A stretch of DNA of 64,000 nucleotides from Fructobacillus broussonetiae (GTDB taxonomy: Bacteria; Bacillota; Bacilli; Lactobacillales; Lactobacillaceae): NCBI RefSeq assembly GCF_018437275.1, contig NZ_JAAMFK010000001.1, forward strand, positions 1-64,000. Reading direction: 5' to 3'. Shown in pieces: positions 25,044-34,113 of this stretch. The notes beneath the pieces are model-generated. The model was not told the origin of the DNA and did not search any database. It saw only the letters and a program-made list of their open reading frames with translations. The translations under genes were made by a program, and so were the position numbers. Within the stretch, counting starts at the first letter, position 1. Each line of letters starts with the position of its first letter.

Positions 25044-25700
25044 ATGATTTCAGTATATAACCAAGAAGCATCAGGCGACATCCTGATGCTGACTTTTGCC
25101 CCTGGAAACACGAAGCAAAAGATTGAAACAAAGAAGAACGTGACACGCGTCTCAGATTCCGAAAACGGCGACCTCTTTGCCATTAACATCGAAGGCATGG
25201 GCGAAAAGCTCGGTTTGCAAGGCCAAGCTGGGCAGGTGTTCTTGGACGATAAGCAAGCGGCAATGGTAAACGATGCCATCGAAGCCGCCGGCTTTTCTGA
25301 CAAGATTGAGGCTAACCCTTCAAAATTGGTTATCGGTGTTGTCGAAGAAATGGAAGAACACCCTGACTCCGACCACCTTCACGTTACGAAGGTTGATACG
25401 GGAGCGGCTGAGCGTTTGCAAATTGTGTCTGGTTCACCAAACATGACGACTGGAATTAAGGTCGTTGTTGCGCAACCAGGTTCTATGATGCCATCTGGTG
25501 AAATCATTTGGCCTGGTGCTTTACGTGGGGTTCCTTCAGCAGGAATGATCGTCTCAGGACGTGAGTTGAAGTTGCAAGGTGCACCTGATAAACCAGGGGC
25601 TTTGGTCTTACCAGATGACTTCGGTCAGGTCGGGGACGTCTTTGACTTTGACAAGGCAAAGAACCTTTACGTCGACGGAAAAATCGATACGAATTACTAA
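25044..25700 (+). CDS. ytpR: YtpR-family tRNA-binding protein
   Basis: 218 aa. A ~95-residue N-terminal domain is followed by a tRNA-binding OB fold (from ~95: LVIGVVEEMEEHPDSDHLHVTKVD, split motif; QIVSGSPNM; GVPSAGMIVSGREL) like the N-terminus of PheT. The family binds tRNA or structured RNA; its exact job is unclear. RBS AAAGGA. Placed between mtnN and murC, as in other lactobacilli. Confidence 0.88.
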   Translation: MISVYNQEASGDILMLTFAPGNTKQKIETKKNVTRVSDSENGDLFAINIEGMGEKLGLQGQAGQVFLDDKQAAMVNDAIEAAGFSDKIEANPSKLVIGVVEEMEEHPDSDHLHVTKVDTGAAERLQIVSGSPNMTTGIKVVVAQPGSMMPSGEIIWPGALRGVPSAGMIVSGRELKLQGAPDKPGALVLPDDFGQVGDVFDFDKAKNLYVDGKIDTNY

Positions 25701-25714
25701 AAGAGGGCAGATTC

Positions 25715-27049
25715 ATGCCAAAGAAATACTATTTTATCGGAATTAAAGGGACGGGAATGGGACCATTGGCCCAAATCCTACACGACCAAGGAAACGAAGT
25801 CGTGGGTTCTGATATCGACAAATTCACATATACCCAGGCACCATTGGAAAAGGCGGGCATTAAGCTCTTGCCCTTTGATGCCAAGAACATCGAAGACTAC
25901 AAGGACTACACCTTTATTCGAGGAAACGCCTTTACCGATGATCATGTTGAAGTGAAAGCAGCCCTTGAGGCTGGTGTCGACATGATGACTTTCCCAGAAG
26001 CCGTTGCTGAACAAGTGGACCAAAATACGACCATTGCAGTTGCCGGTGCGCACGGAAAGACATCAACGACTGGTCTTTTGGCCCATGTCATGAAGAACGT
26101 CGAAAAGACGTCTTACTTGATTGGGGATGGAACCGGGAAGGGAACGCCGAACTCCGACTTCTTTGTTTTGGAAGCCGATGAGTACCGTCGTCACTTTGCG
26201 CCATACCATCCAGACTACGCCATTCTGACCAACATCGATTTTGATCACCCGGACTACTTTAAAGACATTAACGATGTCTTTTCTGCCTTTGAGGATTTTG
26301 CAAAGGGTGTCAAGAAGGGAATCGTTGCCTGGGGTGACGATGCTAACTTGCAAAAGTTATCCGTTGACGTACCACTTTATTACTACGGTGATAAGGAGGG
26401 GCGTGATGATTTCTTAATCGACCGCATTGATAAGGAAACAACGGGATCATCCTTCCACGTCACTTTCAGCGGTAAGGATTTGGGCGATTTCTTCATCCCA
26501 ATCTTTGGTCAACACAACATTTACAACGCCACGGCGGTTGTTGCTGTTGCCTACTTGGAAGGTTTGGATTTGGAAGGAGTTCGCGAACACTTGAAGACGT
26601 ATCCAGGTGTTAAAAGACGTTTCTCTGAAAAGAAAATTGAAGACATCGCCATTATCGATGATTATGCTCATCACCCAACTGAAATTCAAGCAACCATTGA
26701 CGCCGCTCGTCAGAAGTATCCGGATAAGGAAGTGGTTGCGGTCTTCCAGCCACACACTTTTTCACGAGTGATTGCCTACAAGGACGACTACGCCCGTGTG
26801 CTTTCAGAAGCGGACACGGTTTACTTGACGCCAATCTTTGGTTCAGCTCGTGAAGCAACCGGAACGGTGACTGCAGAAGACATCGCAAAGGAAATCAAGG
26901 GTGGCGCAACGGTTATCACCGAAGATACGGTGTCAGAACTTCTGAAGCACAAAAACGCTGTTTTCGTCTTCATGGGTGCTGGTGACATTCAAAAGTACGA
27001 GTTTGCTTATGAAAAGCTACTCGGAGAAATGCAGTCTGATCGCAGTTAA
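25715..27049 (+). CDS. murC: UDP-N-acetylmuramate-L-alanine ligase
   Basis: 444 aa Mur ligase that adds L-Ala to UDP-MurNAc with ATP, the first stem-peptide step. Rossmann-like N-domain YFIGIKGTGMGPLAQ, ATP loop AGAHGKTSTTGLL (~110), EADEYRRHF, HNIYNATAVVAVA, and C-domain IDDYAHHPTEIQATI and FQPHTFSRVIAYKD. The C-terminal domain is complete. RBS AGAGGG. Confidence 0.95.
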   Translation: MPKKYYFIGIKGTGMGPLAQILHDQGNEVVGSDIDKFTYTQAPLEKAGIKLLPFDAKNIEDYKDYTFIRGNAFTDDHVEVKAALEAGVDMMTFPEAVAEQVDQNTTIAVAGAHGKTSTTGLLAHVMKNVEKTSYLIGDGTGKGTPNSDFFVLEADEYRRHFAPYHPDYAILTNIDFDHPDYFKDINDVFSAFEDFAKGVKKGIVAWGDDANLQKLSVDVPLYYYGDKEGRDDFLIDRIDKETTGSSFHVTFSGKDLGDFFIPIFGQHNIYNATAVVAVAYLEGLDLEGVREHLKTYPGVKRRFSEKKIEDIAIIDDYAHHPTEIQATIDAARQKYPDKEVVAVFQPHTFSRVIAYKDDYARVLSEADTVYLTPIFGSAREATGTVTAEDIAKEIKGGATVITEDTVSELLKHKNAVFVFMGAGDIQKYEFAYEKLLGEMQSDRS

Positions 27050-27140
27050 ATCAACGAAGTGAAAAGTTCTTTTTAATTTTGGTTTAAGCTCTTGTAATTA
27101 GAATAGATGCAACAATTCGATAATATCGAGGAGGTATTTA

Positions 27141-27866
27141 ATGAATAATTTTGATATGAACGAACGACGCGACGTGACCGGTGCTGACTCCGGCATGAAG
27201 CAGTTCTTCCAAAAGGTCTACAGCTACATGGCCATTGCCATGGCCGTGACCGCTGTTACTGGTTTCATTGCGCAAAGCTTCTTCTTGCCCCAATTGGTAA
27301 CGTTCTTTGCTGGTTCATGGATTGGAACCATTGCTATCTTTGCCGTGGAATTGATTTTGGTTTACATGATTCGTAACGCCGCAGTTAACTTGAACCCTGC
27401 CAAGGCCTTCGGGCTCTTGATGACCTTTGCCGTTGCGCAAGGTTTGTTCTTGGGCCTTCTGTTGGCTGTTTACACAGGGGCTTCCGTATTGGCTGCCTTT
27501 GGTTCAACCGTTGGTTTGTTCGGTGGAATGGCTTTGTACGGTGTCTTCACTAAGAAGTCATTGGCCGGCATGGGTCCAATCTTAAATGGACTTTTGATTG
27601 GTGTCATCATTGCCATGGTAATCAACATCTTCATGGGATCATCTGCTTTCCAAACGTTGATTTCAATTGCTGTGTTAATTGTGTTTGCTTTGTTTACGGC
27701 ATACGATAACAACAACTTGAAAGCTTCATATAACCAGATGATGGCCCAGGGCGCTAACGAAGCGCAAACATCTGGAATTGCCGTTTGGGGTGCTTTGAAC
27801 CTCTACTTGGATTTCTTGAACATTTTCTACTCACTCTTGCAAATCTTCGGAGACCAAAGAGACTAA
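27141..27866 (+). CDS. Bax inhibitor-1 family membrane protein
   Basis: 241 aa with seven hydrophobic helices, BI-1/YccA/YetJ family (PF01027). YetJ of B. subtilis is a pH-sensitive calcium leak channel; here the function is inferred by family only. Soluble N-terminus (~25 residues), then MAIAMAVTAVTGFIAQSF, and C-terminal ALNLYLDFLNIFYSLLQIF typical of the family. RBS GAGGAGG is strong. Confidence 0.88.
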   Translation: MNNFDMNERRDVTGADSGMKQFFQKVYSYMAIAMAVTAVTGFIAQSFFLPQLVTFFAGSWIGTIAIFAVELILVYMIRNAAVNLNPAKAFGLLMTFAVAQGLFLGLLLAVYTGASVLAAFGSTVGLFGGMALYGVFTKKSLAGMGPILNGLLIGVIIAMVINIFMGSSAFQTLISIAVLIVFALFTAYDNNNLKASYNQMMAQGANEAQTSGIAVWGALNLYLDFLNIFYSLLQIFGDQRD

Positions 27867-27877
27867 GAAATCCCTTA

Positions 27878-27904
27878 AAAGCTCGCTTAAGCGGGCTTTT
27901 TTTT
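27878..27904 (+). terminator. Terminator of the BI-1 gene
   Basis: AGCTCGCTT/AAGCGGGCT stem (one G-U) with eight Ts; the next promoter (TGGTAAACT) overlaps its tail. Confidence 0.8.
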
Positions 27905-27939
27905 ATGGTAAACTGACACTAGTAATTAAAGAGGTGTTT

Positions 27940-30627
27940 ATGAGTAAAAAAATACTATTAATCGATGGAAACTCGCTGGCCTTTCGTGCCTTTTACGCGA
28001 TGTACCAACAGCTTGACCGAATGGTCACCCCAGAGGGCCTGCACACCAACGCCCTTGTTGCCTTTAACAACTTCTTGGAGTCCATCGTTTTACCAATGCA
28101 ACCCGACATGGCTTTAGTCGCCTGGGATGCGCGTTCCGGTAAGGAGACTTTCCGTGGCGACTTGTACGAAGAATACAAATCTGGCCGTGATAAGGCACCA
28201 GCGGAATTTAAGGAACAATTCCCTTACATGCGAGAAATGGTGGCGGCCCACGGGCTTCACAATTACGAACAAATTGGCTTGGAAGCAGACGACATCATTG
28301 GAACACTTTCCCGTGTTGGAATGGCTGCCGGAGATAAGGTAATCATCATTACCGGTGACCAAGATTTGACGCAATTGGCAACCGACGACGTGACCGTTAA
28401 GATCACGAAGAAGGGGGTTACCCAAGTTGAGGTTTATACGCCGGACTTCATCATGGAAAAGTTCGGTATTACTCCGGCTCAAATCATTGATAAGAAAGCC
28501 TTGACCGGCGATACTTCTGATAACTATCCTGGTGTTACCAAAATCGGTGAAAAGACGGCTTTGAAGCTCTTGAAGGAATACCATGACTTGGATAACCTTT
28601 ACGCTCATGTCGATGAGATGAAGCAGTCCAAGATGAAGGAAAACCTGATTAACGATAAGGAAGTGGCATACCGTGCTCAAAAGCTTGCCACGATTATCAC
28701 CGATGCCAAGCTTGAAATCGGATTGGATGACATTGAGTATCACGGACCAAAGACGGCTGGATTAGTTGATCTCTTCGAAAAGTTGCACTTTAAGCAGGCG
28801 TTAACAAAGGTTCGGGCTCACCAGCTGATTGACCAAGACGATGACAGCGCCGACACGTCAATGGAGCAGGCCCACTTTAAGCCTGTTTCCGAGTTAACGA
28901 AAGATGCTTTAAATAAGCTGGTTAAGGAAGACACATTGGCCTTCCAAATCGAAACGACAGGCGATAACTACCACACGGCTGACCTCATTGGTTTTGCGCT
29001 TGGAAACGATAAGGTTGGCTACTTTGCTTCCCGCGATTTCTCACTCTTTGAAGAAGACGGGATGAAGCAAATTGTGGAAGATGAAAACATCAAGCTCCAA
29101 CTCTTTAACGCTAAAGAGCACTGGGTTTTGGCTCACCGTCTGGGTCTGACTTTGGCAGGGGTAGATTTTGACTTCTTATTAGTTGCTTACTTGTTGGACA
29201 CGGTCGGAAACGACAACGTGCTGTCCACTTTGGCCGGTCGCTTCGACCACTACTTGCCAGACGATGAATCCGTTTATGGAAAGGGTGCTAAGTTTGCCAT
29301 TCCAGAGGAAAAGACGGTTGTCTTAGACCACATCGGGCAAAAGGCACAAACGGTCTTTGCACTGCGCGACCAAGCTTTCTCAGATTTGGACGAGCATAAG
29401 CAAACCCACCTCTACCACGACATTGAATTACCATTGTCCTTCGTCTTAGCCAAGATGGAAGCACAGGGATTCAAGGTGAACGAAGAACGCTTGGCCAAGA
29501 TGGGTCAGGAGATGGAAGAACAAATTGCCTCCCTCAAGGAAGAAATCTTTGCGATGGCAGGCGAGGAGTTCAACATCAACTCAACCAAGCAGTTGGGAAC
29601 GTTGCTCTTTGAAAAGATGGGCTTGCCTGTCATCAAGAAGACGAAGACGGGCTATTCAACGGCCGTTGAAGTGCTCGAAAAGTTGGCGCCTCAGGCACCA
29701 ATTGTCGACCACATCTTGCAGTACCGTCAGTTGGCAAAACTTAAGTCCACTTATGTGGATGGGCTGCTTGCCGTTGTTGACCAGCAAGATCAGAAGGTTC
29801 ACACGCGCTTCTTGCAGACGCTGACGCAGACTGGTCGTCTGTCATCCGTTGATCCAAACTTGCAAAACATCCCAATGCGAACGGAAGCCGGTCGAAAGAT
29901 TCGCCACGCCTTTGTGCCATCACACGAAGATTGGGAAATCTTTGGTGCTGATTACTCCCAGATTGAATTGCGCGTCTTGGCCTCTATTACGGAAGACCCA
30001 GCCATGGAACACGCTTTCGTGGAAGACCATGACATTCACGCGGAAACCGCGCGAAAGGTCTTCGGACTGGGTGACGATGCAGAGGTTTCTTCTGACCAAC
30101 GTCGAACAGCAAAGGCGGTTAACTTTGGAATTGTTTATGGGATTTCAGATTACGGTTTGTCAAAGAACCTGAACATTGCACGCAAGGATGCCAAGTCCTT
30201 CATCGATACGTACTTCCAGGAGTTCCCGAAGATTCACGACTGGATGAACGCCATCAAGGAAAAGGCACACAAGGATGGCTTCGTTGAAACGATTGAACAC
30301 CGTCGTCGCTACTTGCCTGATATTAACGCCAAAAACTTTAACACGCGTTCCTTTGCGGAACGGACGGCCATGAACTCACCAATTCAGGGTTCAGCCGCTG
30401 ATATTATTAAGATTGCGATGATCAAGGTTGATCGCGCACTGAAAGAAAAGAATCTGGAAGCCAAGATGCTCGTGCAGGTGCACGATGAATTGGTCTTCGA
30501 ATGTCCGAAGGAGGAATTAGAAACGCTCCGTGAAACGGTGACCCAGGTCATGGACTCTGCCGTTAAGCTTGCGATTCCTTTGAAGGTTGAATCTCACTCA
30601 GGTCCAACCTGGTACGAGGCAAAGTAA
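27940..30627 (+). CDS. polA: DNA polymerase I
   Basis: 895 aa. 5'-3' exonuclease domain (LLIDGNSLAFRAFYAM .. GEKTALKLLKEY), an exonuclease-like middle domain, and a family A polymerase (PNLQNIPMRTEAGRKIRHAF; DYSQIELRVLASI; RRTAKAVNFGIVYGIS; VQVHDELVFE). The middle domain lacks the metal-binding acids of a proofreading site: the DxE motif is FQIETTG and the second acid is in NAKEHWVL, so 3'-5' activity is probably lost, as in B. subtilis PolI. ATG 27940 preferred over GTG 27934, which lies within the RBS AAAGAGGTG. Confidence 0.95.
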   Translation: MSKKILLIDGNSLAFRAFYAMYQQLDRMVTPEGLHTNALVAFNNFLESIVLPMQPDMALVAWDARSGKETFRGDLYEEYKSGRDKAPAEFKEQFPYMREMVAAHGLHNYEQIGLEADDIIGTLSRVGMAAGDKVIIITGDQDLTQLATDDVTVKITKKGVTQVEVYTPDFIMEKFGITPAQIIDKKALTGDTSDNYPGVTKIGEKTALKLLKEYHDLDNLYAHVDEMKQSKMKENLINDKEVAYRAQKLATIITDAKLEIGLDDIEYHGPKTAGLVDLFEKLHFKQALTKVRAHQLIDQDDDSADTSMEQAHFKPVSELTKDALNKLVKEDTLAFQIETTGDNYHTADLIGFALGNDKVGYFASRDFSLFEEDGMKQIVEDENIKLQLFNAKEHWVLAHRLGLTLAGVDFDFLLVAYLLDTVGNDNVLSTLAGRFDHYLPDDESVYGKGAKFAIPEEKTVVLDHIGQKAQTVFALRDQAFSDLDEHKQTHLYHDIELPLSFVLAKMEAQGFKVNEERLAKMGQEMEEQIASLKEEIFAMAGEEFNINSTKQLGTLLFEKMGLPVIKKTKTGYSTAVEVLEKLAPQAPIVDHILQYRQLAKLKSTYVDGLLAVVDQQDQKVHTRFLQTLTQTGRLSSVDPNLQNIPMRTEAGRKIRHAFVPSHEDWEIFGADYSQIELRVLASITEDPAMEHAFVEDHDIHAETARKVFGLGDDAEVSSDQRRTAKAVNFGIVYGISDYGLSKNLNIARKDAKSFIDTYFQEFPKIHDWMNAIKEKAHKDGFVETIEHRRRYLPDINAKNFNTRSFAERTAMNSPIQGSAADIIKIAMIKVDRALKEKNLEAKMLVQVHDELVFECPKEELETLRETVTQVMDSAVKLAIPLKVESHSGPTWYEAK

Positions 30628-30630
30628 GAA

Positions 30631-30658
30631 AAAGAGTCGCTTTTAGCGACTCTTTTTT
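30631..30658 (+). terminator. Terminator of polA
   Basis: AAAGAGTCGC / GCGACTCTTTTTT, TTTTA loop. Confidence 0.92.
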
Positions 30659-30769
30659 ACTAGACAGATTTGTAGGGGTAAGATAGAGACAGGCGTGCTT
30701 TAAAGATAGGAAGAAAGTTCTAAAACTAGACCAATTTCCTTACCAATTTAGAATTAAGGTCAAGAAAGC

Positions 30770-30809
30770 TGACAATTTATTAAACATCTTTAGGTCTTTC
30801 GTATATATT
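30770..30809 (+). promoter_or_regulatory. glnRA promoter with a GlnR-box-like site
   Basis: TGACA-N7-AAACA (30770-30786) matches the GlnR consensus TGTNA-N7-TNACA with two mismatches. It overlaps a -35 (TAAACA, 30781-30786) that is 17 bases from TATATT (30804-30809). Repression by GlnR when glutamine is plentiful is inferred. Confidence 0.5.
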
Positions 30810-30834
30810 TTTTAGTAAGGGGGGATAGTTCATC

Positions 30835-31200
30835 GTGAAGAATTCAGAATTACAACGAAATAAAGCTGTCCTGCCGATGTCGGTGGTACGGGAACTGACT
30901 TTGCTAACGGATCGACAGATTCGTTACTACGAAGAACATGGACTCGTGAAACCAGAAAGAGGAAAGGGTGGTCAGCGCCGTTTCTCTTTGAATGACATCG
31001 ACCAACTCTTACGTATCAAGGACCACCTGGACGCGGGCGATTCAACGAAGGATATCCGAGAACTCTTCGATAAGTCCGAGCGAAAGAAGCGGCAGCAAAA
31101 AGAAGAGCAGGACGCCAAGTTGCGCCGTGCTTTGCAAGATGAGTTTGCTCAAATTGCCCGTTTCAATCAATCGACGAATCGAAATAATCGGATGCAGTAG
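30835..31200 (+). CDS. glnR: GlnR, MerR-family regulator of nitrogen metabolism
   Basis: 121 aa. The MerR-type winged helix (MSVVRELTLLTDRQIRYYEEHGLV; RRFSLNDIDQLLRIK) is followed by a charged C-terminal tail (ERKKRQQKEEQDAKLRRAL) that in this family senses feedback-inhibited glutamine synthetase. GTG start with a strong AAGGGGGG RBS. It sits 46 bases before glnA in the standard glnRA operon. Confidence 0.94.
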   Translation: MKNSELQRNKAVLPMSVVRELTLLTDRQIRYYEEHGLVKPERGKGGQRRFSLNDIDQLLRIKDHLDAGDSTKDIRELFDKSERKKRQQKEEQDAKLRRALQDEFAQIARFNQSTNRNNRMQ

Positions 31201-31246
31201 CAGAAGTTTCAGTGCGTTGCAGTAAGCAGCAGAAAGTAGGAGAGAC

Positions 31247-32596
31247 ATGACGCAAAAGACAATGACCAAAGATGAAATCAGAGCTAAGGTGAAGGCGGAA
31301 CACGTTGAATTTATCCGCGTGACCTTTACCGATGTGATGGGAACAATCAAGAATGTTGAAATTCCAGTGAGTCAATTGGATACGTTGTTGGACAACGACG
31401 TCATGTTCGATGGCTCTTCAATTGAAGGCTTTGTTCGAATCAATGAATCGGATATGTACCTCTATCCTGATCTCTCAACCTTCATGGTCTTCCCATGGTC
31501 GGAAGATGCCCATGGTGGCAAAGTCGCTCGCTTGATTGCTGATGTTTACACGGCCGACCGCAAGCCTTTTCCTGGTGACCCACGTCACGCGTTGAAGGAA
31601 GCGGTCAAGCACGCCCAAAAGGATGGCTTTACTGAATTCAACGTTGGAACGGAACCTGAATTTTTCTTGTTCAAGTTGGACGAAAACGGCAAGCCAACGA
31701 TGGAGTTAAACGACCACGGATCATACTTTGATTTGGCGCCTTTGGATGGGGCCGAAGACGTCCGTCGCGAAATCGTGTTGACCCTTGAACAGATGGATTT
31801 CGAAGTGGAAGCCGCCCACCACGAAGTGGCCGACGGGCAGCACGAAGTGGACTTCAAGTATGCCAATGCCTTGGAAGCTGCTGATAAGATTCAAACCTTT
31901 AAGTTGGTGGTAAAGACGATTGCCCGCAAGAATGGCTATTACGCAACCTTCATGCCGAAGCCAATCTCTGGAATTAACGGTTCTGGAATGCACGTGAACA
32001 TGTCACTCTTTAACGAAGACGGCAACGCCTTTGCGGGTGGTGAAGACGAGTTCTACGGCCTTTCTGAAACCGCTTTGCACTTCTTGGGTGGTCTCTTGAA
32101 GCACGCCCCAGCCATCACCGCCTTTGCTAACCCAACGGTTAACTCTTACAAGCGTTTGACACCTGGCTTTGAAGCGCCGGTTTACATTGCCTGGTCTGCT
32201 TCGAACCGTTCACCAATGGTTCGTGTGCCATCTTCCCGCGGGATTGGAACTCGTTTGGAACTCCGAACGGTGGATCCAACGGCGAACCCTTACTTGACGC
32301 TTGCGGCCATTTTGACGGCCGGCCTCGATGGCATCGATAACCACTTGGAACCAAGCTCATCCGTTGATAAAAACATCTACTTGATGGATGAGAGCGAACG
32401 TAAGAAGGCGGGTATTAAGGACTTGCCTGACACGCTTTTGGACGCTTTGGAAGAACTGGAAAACGATCCAATTGTGATTGACTCGGTTGGTCAGCACATC
32501 ACGGGTAAGTTCATCGAAGCAAAGCGCATCGAGTACTCTTCATACCGTCAGTTCGTGACGCAGTGGGAAATCGACAACTATTTCATGAACTACTAA
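31247..32596 (+). CDS. glnA: Glutamine synthetase, type I-alpha
   Basis: 449 aa, the short GSI-alpha length without adenylylation insert. Makes glutamine from glutamate, ammonia and ATP. Motifs: [39 protein letters not shown] (ATP/Glu loop), the [13 protein letters not shown] segment and [10 protein letters not shown]. In Firmicutes this form is feedback-regulated and bound by GlnR. RBS AGGAGA. Confidence 0.97.
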   Translation: MTQKTMTKDEIRAKVKAEHVEFIRVTFTDVMGTIKNVEIPVSQLDTLLDNDVMFDGSSIEGFVRINESDMYLYPDLSTFMVFPWSEDAHGGKVARLIADVYTADRKPFPGDPRHALKEAVKHAQKDGFTEFNVGTEPEFFLFKLDENGKPTMELNDHGSYFDLAPLDGAEDVRREIVLTLEQMDFEVEAAHHEVADGQHEVDFKYANALEAADKIQTFKLVVKTIARKNGYYATFMPKPISGINGSGMHVNMSLFNEDGNAFAGGEDEFYGLSETALHFLGGLLKHAPAITAFANPTVNSYKRLTPGFEAPVYIAWSASNRSPMVRVPSSRGIGTRLELRTVDPTANPYLTLAAILTAGLDGIDNHLEPSSSVDKNIYLMDESERKKAGIKDLPDTLLDALEELENDPIVIDSVGQHITGKFIEAKRIEYSSYRQFVTQWEIDNYFMNY

Positions 32597-32620
32597 TTGG
32601 CAAATTATAATAAAGACACT

Positions 32621-32655
32621 AAAAAAGTCAGGCCCGGACCGGGTCTGACTTTTTC
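32621..32655. terminator. Bidirectional terminator, copy F of the GTCAGACCCG repeat
   Basis: AAAAAGTCAGGCCCGG (left arm, to 32637) and CCGGGTCTGACTTTTT (from 32639), one mismatch. Lies between the convergent glnA and MFS genes and serves both. Confidence 0.9.
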
Positions 32656-32667
32656 ATTTCTCTTAAC

Positions 32668-33885
32668 TTAAGTATTAATCTTCTTACGGTTCACGTTAAA
32701 GTAGAAGAGCGTTCCGTTAATGACCATCATCAAAGCCGTGAAGATGAAGATGGCGCGGTAGTCAAAACTAGAGGCAATCACGGTTCCAAACAGGGGACCG
32801 AGCACGGAACCAGCCGACTGGAAGGACTGGTTGTAGGAGAAGACTCGAGACACGAGTTTCTCTGGCGTGTTTCGTGACAGCAACGTCTGGATGGCTGGCA
32901 ACAACGTCGCGTCCGCAATTCCGATGGCAAAGCGGAAGAAGATGAGCCAAAAGACCGTTGTGACAAAGGCAGTCGGGAAGAAGGCCAAGACGGCGATGAC
33001 AAAGCCGGCCTGAATCATGTACTTCGTTCCAATCCTGTCACCGAGACGCCCAAACCATGGGGCGAAGAGGAAGGTTGCACAACCCGGCATGGCCGCAACC
33101 ACACCCGTAATGAAGGTGACGTTTCCTTGTCCTTGAAGCACTTCACGAACGAACAGGGCGACGATTGGGTTGATGGCCATGTTCACGATTTGCACCAGCA
33201 TCGTCGTCACAAAGAGGGCAATCAAGACATTTTTGTTTGGCAGCTTGGAGAACTTGAGGTCTTCTTCCTCCGTATCCTCGGTCGGAAGCTTTGCCTCCGG
33301 TTTCTTTTCTTCAACAAAGAACCAGATGAAGAAGAAAATAACCACAAAAATCGTCGCGGTGATAAAGAAGATGTTTCGGTAGGACATGAAGGTTGCTAAC
33401 GTTCCACCGATGAGTGGTCCGGTGAGCGTTCCACCGGTAAATCCGGTTACTACAATCCCAAGGGCACGGCCCACTTCTTCACGAGGCGTTTGCGTCGCAA
33501 TTAAGGCGTTTGAGTTGGAAACGAATCCACCGAGCGCCCCTTGAATGGCCCGGAGGGCAATCAACTGCCAGACGTTTTGGCAAAGACCGGTTAGTCCCAT
33601 GGCAAAGGCAAGCCCGAGGGCGGCGCGCATCATCATGAGTTTGCGCCCCTTCTTATCAGCCAGGCGTCCCCAGAGTGGGGAAACAATCGTTGACGTGATA
33701 AAGGTTGCCGCAAAGGCGAAACCAGAATAGAAGTTCAATTCGGTTTTGGTGAAGTTTCCCATTGTATCGATGTAGAGGGAAAGGAAGGGGACGATTTCGG
33801 AAAAAGCAATTCCTGACATCATCACTGCCAGCCAGATGATCCACATGTTACGTTTCCAGTCGACGGGCTTTGTTTTTGCTTGCAT
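32668..33885 (-). CDS. MFS multidrug-type efflux transporter
   Basis: 405 aa with 12 predicted membrane helices, DHA1-like (drug:H+ antiporter-1) family. Motif A between helices 2 and 3 is GRLADKKGRKLMMM; motif C-like GIVVTGFTGGTLTGPLIGG marks exporters in helix 5. A charged central loop (KKPEAKLPTEDTEEEDL) splits the halves. Similar in layout to PmrA/NorA-type pumps; substrate unknown. RBS AAGGAGG on the minus strand near 33893. Monocistronic. Confidence 0.85.
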   Translation of the reverse strand: MQAKTKPVDWKRNMWIIWLAVMMSGIAFSEIVPFLSLYIDTMGNFTKTELNFYSGFAFAATFITSTIVSPLWGRLADKKGRKLMMMRAALGLAFAMGLTGLCQNVWQLIALRAIQGALGGFVSNSNALIATQTPREEVGRALGIVVTGFTGGTLTGPLIGGTLATFMSYRNIFFITATIFVVIFFFIWFFVEEKKPEAKLPTEDTEEEDLKFSKLPNKNVLIALFVTTMLVQIVNMAINPIVALFVREVLQGQGNVTFITGVVAAMPGCATFLFAPWFGRLGDRIGTKYMIQAGFVIAVLAFFPTAFVTTVFWLIFFRFAIGIADATLLPAIQTLLSRNTPEKLVSRVFSYNQSFQSAGSVLGPLFGTVIASSFDYRAIFIFTALMMVINGTLFYFNVNRKKINT

Positions 33886-34035
33886 GGGGGCCTCCTTCGT
33901 TGTGTTATCTAATGAATAATCTTACTCTTTTTTTCTAAAAAATGCAGGAGATCCACGAATTAGGTCTTGCTCATTCAAAACAAAACTGTTCATATTCTAA
34001 TCTATTTGAAAGGGGCTTGAAGGTCCGTCTTTTCC

Positions 34036-34064
34036 TTGTTCAGAGGGTCAGAATACTCTATAAT
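34036..34064 (+). promoter_or_regulatory. relA promoter
   Basis: TTGTTC (34036-34041), 17-base spacer, TATAAT (34059-34064). Confidence 0.78.
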
Positions 34065-34113
34065 GTGTCTAAGACTTATTTCAATTTAACGTTCATTTAA
34101 AGGAGGGGTTACC

